Shown here: positions 58,822 to 64,000 of the stretch, one piece after another
Numbering within the stretch: position 1 is the first letter of the stretch
Layout of the letters: every line of letters begins with the position of its first letter
NCBI GenBank assembly: GCA_046734335.1
Contig: JBKPRA010000049.1
Location: 39,374 to 103,373 of the forward strand
DNA: 64,000 nucleotides
Origin: DATBLE01 sp046734335
GTDB lineage: Bacteria; Actinomycetota; Thermoleophilia; Gaiellales; Gaiellaceae
Reading direction: 5' to 3'
Notes under the pieces: model-generated
Seen by the model: only the letters and a program-made list of their open reading frames with translations
Database searches by the model: none
What the model was told of the DNA's origin: nothing
Position numbers and translations under genes: made by a program

Positions 58822-60107
58822 CTACTTGAACGCCTTCGCCGCCGCCGACTCGAGCGCCGACGCGGTCCCGTTGATGTTCTTGGGATTCTTGAGGAAGTCC
58901 TGGAAGATCTTCCATTCACCCTGCCCGGTGGTCGCACCGAACGCCGCCGGCTCGAGGTCCGAAAGGTCGAACCGCGAGGTCTTAGCGGCGACCAGCGCCG
59001 CCGCGGAGCGGCGGGTGAGCGCGTCACTGTACGCGCTCAGCGGAACCTTCTTGTTCGGCGAGGTGAACCCGCCTCGCTTCGCCCAGATCGTCGAGGCCTC
59101 GGGCGTCGCAAGATAGGAGATCCACGCGCGAGCCGCCGGGCTGTCCTTGAACATCACGACGGTGTCGCCGCCAGTCACGACCGCCGGCGGCGAGCCGTTG
59201 ATGGACGGGAACGGGAACATGTTGTACTCGACGATCGGCTTCAACCCCTTGGTGGTTGCAACACCGGGGACGAAGTCGCCTTCGATCACCATCGCCGCTT
59301 TCGGTGTCGTTGTGAGGACCTCGTCGACCGACTGCGGGAACCCGGTCTGGAGTGCGCCGGTTGCTCCGCCGGGGATGTTCGACGTGTCGCCGAGGATCTG
59401 CGCCATGTAGCCCAGCGCCTTCTTCACCGACGGATCAGTCCACTTGATCTTGTGGTCGGTGAGCTGGTCGTACTTGATGGCGCCGGCGGTCCGGAGGTAG
59501 ATGTTCTCGAATAGGTCGGTGAGGGTCCAGCCCTCCGATCCTCCGATCGCGAACGCCGGTAGCCCTGAGCCGCGAATCGTCTTCGCGGCAGCTAGGAGCT
59601 GCGGCCACGTCTTCGGTGGCGTGACCCCCGCGTCCTTGAACGCCTTGACGTTGTACCAGACGGTCGATTTGTTGGCCGCCTTGAAAAAGAGGCCGTAGAG
59701 CTTGCCGTTGGCCGAGCCGAGCGCGATCCCGTTCGGGCCGTAGTTGGCCCGAATGATTCCCTGGGCGAAGGTGAGCGGCTTGAGTTGCCCCTTCTTTGCA
59801 AACTCGCGCACGAGCGAGGGCTGGCCGACAGCCGCGACGTCCGGAGGTTTCCCGCCTGCCAATCGTGTCTGAAGGACAGTCGGCGTATTGTTGCCGGCCG
59901 ACGTGTAGCTGACCGTCACGCCCGGGAACTTCTTGTGAAAGCCGGCGATCACGGCCTGGATGGACTTCTGCTCCGTCGCGGTCCAGATGCCGATCATCGA
60001 GACCTTGCCGGAGACAGCCTGGTGGCTTGCCCCGGCGCCGCCGACGCCGAAGGCGGCGACGAGCGCCGCAACGAGCGCGGCGAACGCCAACGCTGACATG
60101 CGGTACC

Positions 60108-60111
<4 letters not shown>
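58822..60111 (-). CDS. Sugar ABC transporter substrate-binding protein
   Basis: A 429-aa extracellular binding protein of family 1 (SBP_bac_1). Signal peptide: MSALAFAALVAALVAAFGVGGAGA; no lipobox Cys. The mature chain opens with KVSMIGIWTATEQKSIQAVIAGF and has FHKKFPGVTVSYTSAG, KPPDVAAVGQPSLVREFAKKG and AWISYLATPEASTIWAKRGGFTSPNK (excerpt: AKRGGFTSPNK). It overlaps the MalK-like gene by 4 bp. It probably binds an oligosaccharide or glycoside. Confidence 0.9.
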
Positions 60112-61340
<1,229 letters not shown>

Positions 61341-61391
61341 GGCTCCGATCGACGCCCAGCCCGTCGAACACGCTCATGCCGCGCAGCGTTA

Positions 61392-61427
61392 TTCCCCGAA
61401 TCGGCGTCTTTGAAGCGTTGTCAGGAG
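61392..61427 (-). promoter_or_regulatory. Shared promoter-like motif, copy B
   Basis: Same two-part sequence as copy A at 54249-54284: CTCCTGACAACGCTTCAA, nine bases, TTCGGGGAA, read on the minus strand. It spans the last codons and stop of the alpha/beta hydrolase gene and lies 51 nt upstream of the MalK-like start. It is placed to drive the whole sugar importer operon. Confidence 0.6.
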
Positions 61428-62170
61428 CGAGCGCGGATCCAGGCCGCGATCAGCGTCCGGGCAGAGACAGCGTACGGCGCGGTCTCGACGATGCCCCAAC
61501 CGTGCCACCCACCCGGGTAGAGGGCCGTGTGCTTGTCCTTGGTCGCCGCGCGCCGCAGCAGCGTGAGCGCGTCCTTCACCGGCAGGTAGTGGTCGTGACG
61601 CGTCCCGACGATCAGCAGCGGCACGTGGAGACGCGGCGCCGAGAGCAGCGGATTGGCATGTGAGCTCGGCAGGTACGTCTCTCCCGACAGGCTGATCACG
61701 CCGTCGATTCGCAGCCGCGGCGCGTAGGTCAGCGAGAGGGCTCCGCCGTACGACGCGCCGAGCAGGAAAACCCGTTTCGCACCGTCGGCACGGGCCCGTG
61801 CGACCATCGCGGCGAGGTCTCGATCGTAGGCACGGTAGGGCACGCGGGGCGGGACCCCCGAGTGGCCGAACCCGCGCAGGTCGAAGGCCAGCACGCGGAA
61901 CCCCGCCGTGGTCAAGGTGGGGATGTAGTCGAGCCAGCCGCACAGGCTCGCAGGCGACTCGTGCACGAGCACGACTGCGGTCGAGCCGGCGCCGGCGTCG
62001 AGCGCGTAGAGGTCGACGCCGTCGGTGGTGCGCACGTAGGTGGGTTGCGCCGTGATTCCGGGCGCGTCGCCGCAGGTGGAGGCGAGCGGCGGCGGCGTGG
62101 CAGCACCGGCAGCGACAACCGCGACGGCCGATACCGCAGCGACAGCCAACCAGGTGATGACCCCCCGCAA
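61421..62170 (-). CDS. Secreted alpha/beta hydrolase
   Basis: A 249-aa exported hydrolase. Signal: VITWLAVAAVSAVAVVAAGAA. The nucleophile elbow is LLGASYGGALS (Ser near 143), the acid is in VGTRHDHYLPV (Asp) and the His in YPGGWHGWGIVE. The oxyanion region is LVHESPASLCGW instead of the usual HGG/HGF. FDLRGFGHSG marks the esterase/peroxidase-like alpha/beta subfamily. Substrate unknown. The 3' end overlaps promoter-like copy B. Confidence 0.82.
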   Translation of the reverse strand: MRGVITWLAVAAVSAVAVVAAGAATPPPLASTCGDAPGITAQPTYVRTTDGVDLYALDAGAGSTAVVLVHESPASLCGWLDYIPTLTTAGFRVLAFDLRGFGHSGVPPRVPYRAYDRDLAAMVARARADGAKRVFLLGASYGGALSLTYAPRLRIDGVISLSGETYLPSSHANPLLSAPRLHVPLLIVGTRHDHYLPVKDALTLLRRAATKDKHTALYPGGWHGWGIVETAPYAVSARTLIAAWIRARS

Positions 62171-62174
62171 GAGA

Positions 62175-62247
62175 TGCGCCCGGCACGATTCGAACGTGCG
62201 ACCTCTGCCTCCGCAGGGCAGCGCTCTATCCCCTGAGCTACGGGCGC
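62175..62247 (-). tRNA. tRNA-Arg (anticodon GCG)
   Basis: A complete 73-nt tRNA without encoded CCA. Acceptor GCGCCCG pairs with CGGGCGC; D arm GCTC/GAGC; anticodon stem CTGCC/GGCAG with loop CTGCGGA, giving anticodon GCG (reads CGC, Arg); T arm GCACG/CGTGC with loop TTCGAAT; discriminator A. Between ygfZ and the alpha/beta hydrolase gene. Confidence 0.93.
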
Positions 62248-62256
62248 TTGGGCCGG

Positions 62257-63003
62257 TCAGTGTAGCCGCGCGTCCTTGCCGCCGACCATGACTCCGGCTC
62301 CATCGGGAACCTCGACCCGCACGTAGCCGAGGGCACGTCCGGGAACCGCGCTCGTCACACGGCCGACAGGCTTGCCCTCGAACGCCACCTCGTCACCGGG
62401 TTGCGCCGAGTCGACGTCGAGCACGCGCAGGCGCCGGTTGACGTGGCCGCGATGGCGCAGCCGGGCGATCGGCTCCTGCCCCGGAAAGCAGCCCTTCGTG
62501 AACGAGATGTGCGTCTCGTCGAGGCCCGCCTCTGCAGGGAGAATCGAGTCGTCGAGCTCCTTCCCCCAGGCGGGCACTCCGGCCTCGATCCGAGCGCGCT
62601 CCAGCTCGTCCGTCTCAACGGTGCCCGGCACTGAAGAATCCAGGACTTCGACCGTGCCCGAGATCTCGCCGGGAAACCCCTCCACCTCGCCGAAGACGAT
62701 CGTCGACACGTGCTCCTCGGGCTCGATCTCGCACTTTGCCGCGAACCGCGAGCGGAGCAGGGTTGCCAAGACGACCTCACCCAGTTCGAGCTCGGTCAGC
62801 AGCAGGAAGTCTTCGGGCCCGCGCCGCCAGACCCGCAGGGGCGCAATCAGCCGCCCTTTCGGCGTGAGCAGCAGCGCAGGGACGAGGTCACCGGCGGTGA
62901 CGTCGTTCGAGAGCATGCGCTGGAGGTAGTCCTGCGCGTCGGGTCCGGCAACTCGAATGTAGGAGCGGGGCCGAAACGCGACCTGGACCGAAACGCTCTG
63001 CAC
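62257..63003 (-). CDS. ygfZ: Folate-binding protein YgfZ/GcvT-like
   Basis: A 248-aa protein of the YgfZ (IbaG-independent Fe-S assembly) family, related to glycine cleavage T protein. The signature KGCFPGQEPIARLRHRG has the invariant Cys (KGCxxGQE). The N-terminus SYIRVAGPDAQDYLQRMLSND is conserved. It helps build or repair Fe-S clusters with folate. The GTG at 63003 fits the family start; upstream in-frame codons run into the divergent gene's leader. Confidence 0.9.
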   Translation of the reverse strand: MQSVSVQVAFRPRSYIRVAGPDAQDYLQRMLSNDVTAGDLVPALLLTPKGRLIAPLRVWRRGPEDFLLLTELELGEVVLATLLRSRFAAKCEIEPEEHVSTIVFGEVEGFPGEISGTVEVLDSSVPGTVETDELERARIEAGVPAWGKELDDSILPAEAGLDETHISFTKGCFPGQEPIARLRHRGHVNRRLRVLDVDSAQPGDEVAFEGKPVGRVTSAVPGRALGYVRVEVPDGAGVMVGGKDARLH

Positions 63004-63022
63004 CCTGGTTAGTCTAGGCAGC

Positions 63023-63634
63023 GTGCCCCTGTTCAGATCCAAGGCCGAGGCCAAGGTCATCGAGGCCGGCTACGACCCGGCGCGCTTGCCGCCCGGCCAA
63101 TACCTGACCGAGAAGTGGCCGGTTCTGCACGCCGGGTCGGTGCCGACGGTCGACCTGACCACCTGGACGCTGACGATTTCCGGGGAGATCGAGAATCCCC
63201 TGACGCTGACGTGGGAGACGCTGCGCGACCTGCCGAGCCGCGAGGTCACGGTCGACATCCACTGCGTCACCCGCTGGAGCCGCTTCGACACGACCTTCAA
63301 GGGCGTCCACTGGAGCGAGCTCGCCAAGCTGGCCGGGCCGACGCCGAGTGGCCGCTACGTCGTCGCCCAGGCCGAGCAGGGATTCACCGCCAACCTCCCG
63401 ATCGAGGCGATCGAGGACGAGAACGCGCTGATCGCCTACGAGGCCGACGGCGAGCCGCTCACGCGGGATCACGGAGGCCCTGTCCGCCTGATGGTGCCCT
63501 CACGGTACTTCTGGAAGAGCGCGAAGTGGCTGACCGGGCTGGAGCTCCTCGACCACGATGAGCCGGGCTTCTGGGAGCGCTACGGCTACCACAACGATGC
63601 CGACTTCACGAAGGAGCAGCGCTACAGCTTCTGA
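63023..63634 (+). CDS. Sulfite-oxidase-like molybdopterin oxidoreductase (small, YedY-type)
   Basis: A 203-aa protein of the Oxidored_molyb fold. The molybdenum-ligand Cys lies in VDIHCVTRWSRFD; further conserved parts are FKGVHWSEL, HGGPVRLMVPSRYFWKSAKW and the C-terminal FWERYGYHNDADF. There is no twin-arginine signal peptide, so it is cytoplasmic, unlike exported MsrP/YedY. The physiological substrate is unknown. It is divergent from ygfZ with a 19-bp gap. Confidence 0.9.
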   Translation: MPLFRSKAEAKVIEAGYDPARLPPGQYLTEKWPVLHAGSVPTVDLTTWTLTISGEIENPLTLTWETLRDLPSREVTVDIHCVTRWSRFDTTFKGVHWSELAKLAGPTPSGRYVVAQAEQGFTANLPIEAIEDENALIAYEADGEPLTRDHGGPVRLMVPSRYFWKSAKWLTGLELLDHDEPGFWERYGYHNDADFTKEQRYSF

Positions 63635-63657
63635 CCCCGCGTTGTTCTTCGCCGTGT

Positions 63658-63674
63658 GCGCCTTGACTAGGCGC
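63658..63674 (+). terminator. Short hairpin after the molybdopterin oxidoreductase gene
   Basis: GCGCCT and AGGCGC pair around a 5-nt loop, 24 bp behind the stop codon. Weak as a terminator (6 bp, no T-run). The 338-bp stretch 63635-63972 holds no gene; it contains this hairpin, the two stronger hairpins listed next and a 7-bp hairpin at 63899-63915. Confidence 0.35.
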
Positions 63675-63779
63675 CTCCGGAGAGAAGCGCCGCGCGCACC
63701 TTGATCGTGGCGGATTCTCGGACGCTCAAGTCGAAGCCGGCCTGCGCCGATACAACAACCGTTCCACCTCCCCCACCTC

Positions 63780-63815
63780 AAAGCGAAAGGGCCGCACATG
63801 CGGCCCTTTCGCTTT
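63780..63815. terminator. Strong bidirectional-type hairpin
   Basis: Perfect 16-bp arms (AAAGCGAAAGGGCCGC and its complement) around a 4-nt loop ACAT. The A-rich outer ends give A-tract/T-tract character on both strands, as in bidirectional terminators. It lies between the molybdopterin oxidoreductase gene (plus) and groEL (minus), which converge. Confidence 0.85.
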
Positions 63816-63923
63816 CCCCCTTCGCCGGCTCGGACCAGACCCGAACCGGCAACCCGCTCGCCAGGAGGGGGCTCGTGGGGGAACCAGGGGTTCTGCCCAC
63901 GCGCTTCGCGCGTGAGGCAGGGC

Positions 63924-63957
63924 GCCGGCCGCGCACGGGCAACCCGTCGCGGCCGGC
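63924..63957 (-). terminator. Hairpin downstream of groEL
   Basis: GCCGGCCGC and GCGGCCGGC arms with an inner stem ACGGG/CCCGT and a small loop. It starts 15 bp after the groEL stop on the minus strand. On the plus strand it is followed by TTT; on the minus strand there is no T-run. Probably transcript end or 3' protection of groEL. Confidence 0.6.
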
Positions 63958-63972
63958 TTTCCCCCGTGCTCG

Positions 63973-64000
63973 TTACATCATCCCGTCCATGCCGCCGGGC
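63973..64000 (-). CDS. groL: Chaperonin GroEL, last codons only
   Basis: Only the final nine codons plus stop fall in the window. They read PGGMDGMM, the Gly/Met-rich C-terminal tail found in GroEL proteins. The rest lies beyond the right edge. The tail itself is typical enough to name the gene, but with so few residues the call is based on the tail alone. Confidence 0.75.

Noticed and set aside
62175..63003. tRNA-Arg as an integration site of a mobile element
   Set aside because: Both flanks hold ordinary chromosomal genes (ygfZ and an alpha/beta hydrolase), with no integrase and no repeat of the tRNA 3' end.

Overview
The window is 64 kb of very G+C-rich bacterial chromosome. Genes are packed head to tail, with many ATGA/GTGA stop-start overlaps and frequent GTG or TTG starts. 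Actinobacterial traits include a PaaR-type operator, diacylglycerol-kinase-like and GT87-like envelope proteins, the futalosine-pathway gene mqnD, a membrane-bound urate oxidase, a GerW/YtfJ-like protein and lipobox-bearing substrate-binding proteins. The best guess is a soil or freshwater member of the Actinomycetota, probably a Thermoleophilia-like lineage; this is inference from gene content, not from a marker gene. No rRNA, transposase, prophage or CRISPR array was seen. The only tRNA is tRNA-Arg with anticodon GCG. The right edge carries the last codons of groEL.

Layout. 1-7.6 kb: an ABC-2 exporter (partial), an AI-2E family permease, a degenerate M23-like protein, a YmdB phosphodiesterase, then polyisoprenoid-glycan type membrane proteins (two GT87/DUF2029-like, one GtrA). 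7.6-14.5 kb: protein repair methyltransferase, an alkaline-phosphatase superfamily enzyme, a 2-oxoacid dehydrogenase E1alpha-E1beta-E2 operon, a diacylglycerol kinase-like enzyme and a lipoprotein. 14.5-19.5 kb: a branched-chain amino acid type ABC importer with LivM and LivG fused in one protein. 19.5-22.5 kb: a TetR (PaaR-like) repressor divergent from paaABCD, the phenylacetyl-CoA epoxidase genes. 22.5-26.2 kb: a secreted Ig-like repeat protein behind a structured leader, a processive family-2 glycosyltransferase with a coupled 47-aa membrane protein, and a cyclic-nucleotide-binding protein. 26.4-33.2 kb: cupins, a proline racemase family enzyme, two crotonase-fold enzymes, a cytosolic HtrA protease next to a LanC-like zinc protein, and a GerW-like protein.

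33.2-47.3 kb is a purine catabolism island. On the minus strand a BMP-type nucleoside/base ABC importer (4 genes) runs into a three-subunit xanthine dehydrogenase. On the plus strand are a guanine-deaminase-like enzyme, 8-oxoguanine deaminase, HIU hydrolase, OHCU decarboxylase and the cytochrome-c-tailed urate oxidase PuuD. An allantoate amidohydrolase-like M20 enzyme follows. Together they give import -> xanthine/8-oxoguanine -> urate -> HIU -> OHCU -> allantoin, with the allantoinase missing locally.

47.4-54.2 kb holds a thiolase of the beta-ketoadipyl-CoA type, a DUF885-like metallopeptidase, mqnD, an ornithine cyclodeaminase family protein and a DUF421 protein. 54.3-61.3 kb is a sugar ABC importer operon (MalK-like ATPase, binding protein, two permeases) whose MalF-like permease carries an inserted Sdr-B-like domain; an FAD oxidoreductase and a membrane beta-helix protein follow in the same run. 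A 36-bp two-part sequence is shared word for word (outside a 9-nt spacer) by the regions upstream of this operon and of the DUF421 operon; it is probably a common promoter. The right end has an alpha/beta hydrolase, tRNA-Arg, ygfZ, a sulfite-oxidase-like molybdoenzyme, strong hairpins and the groEL tail.
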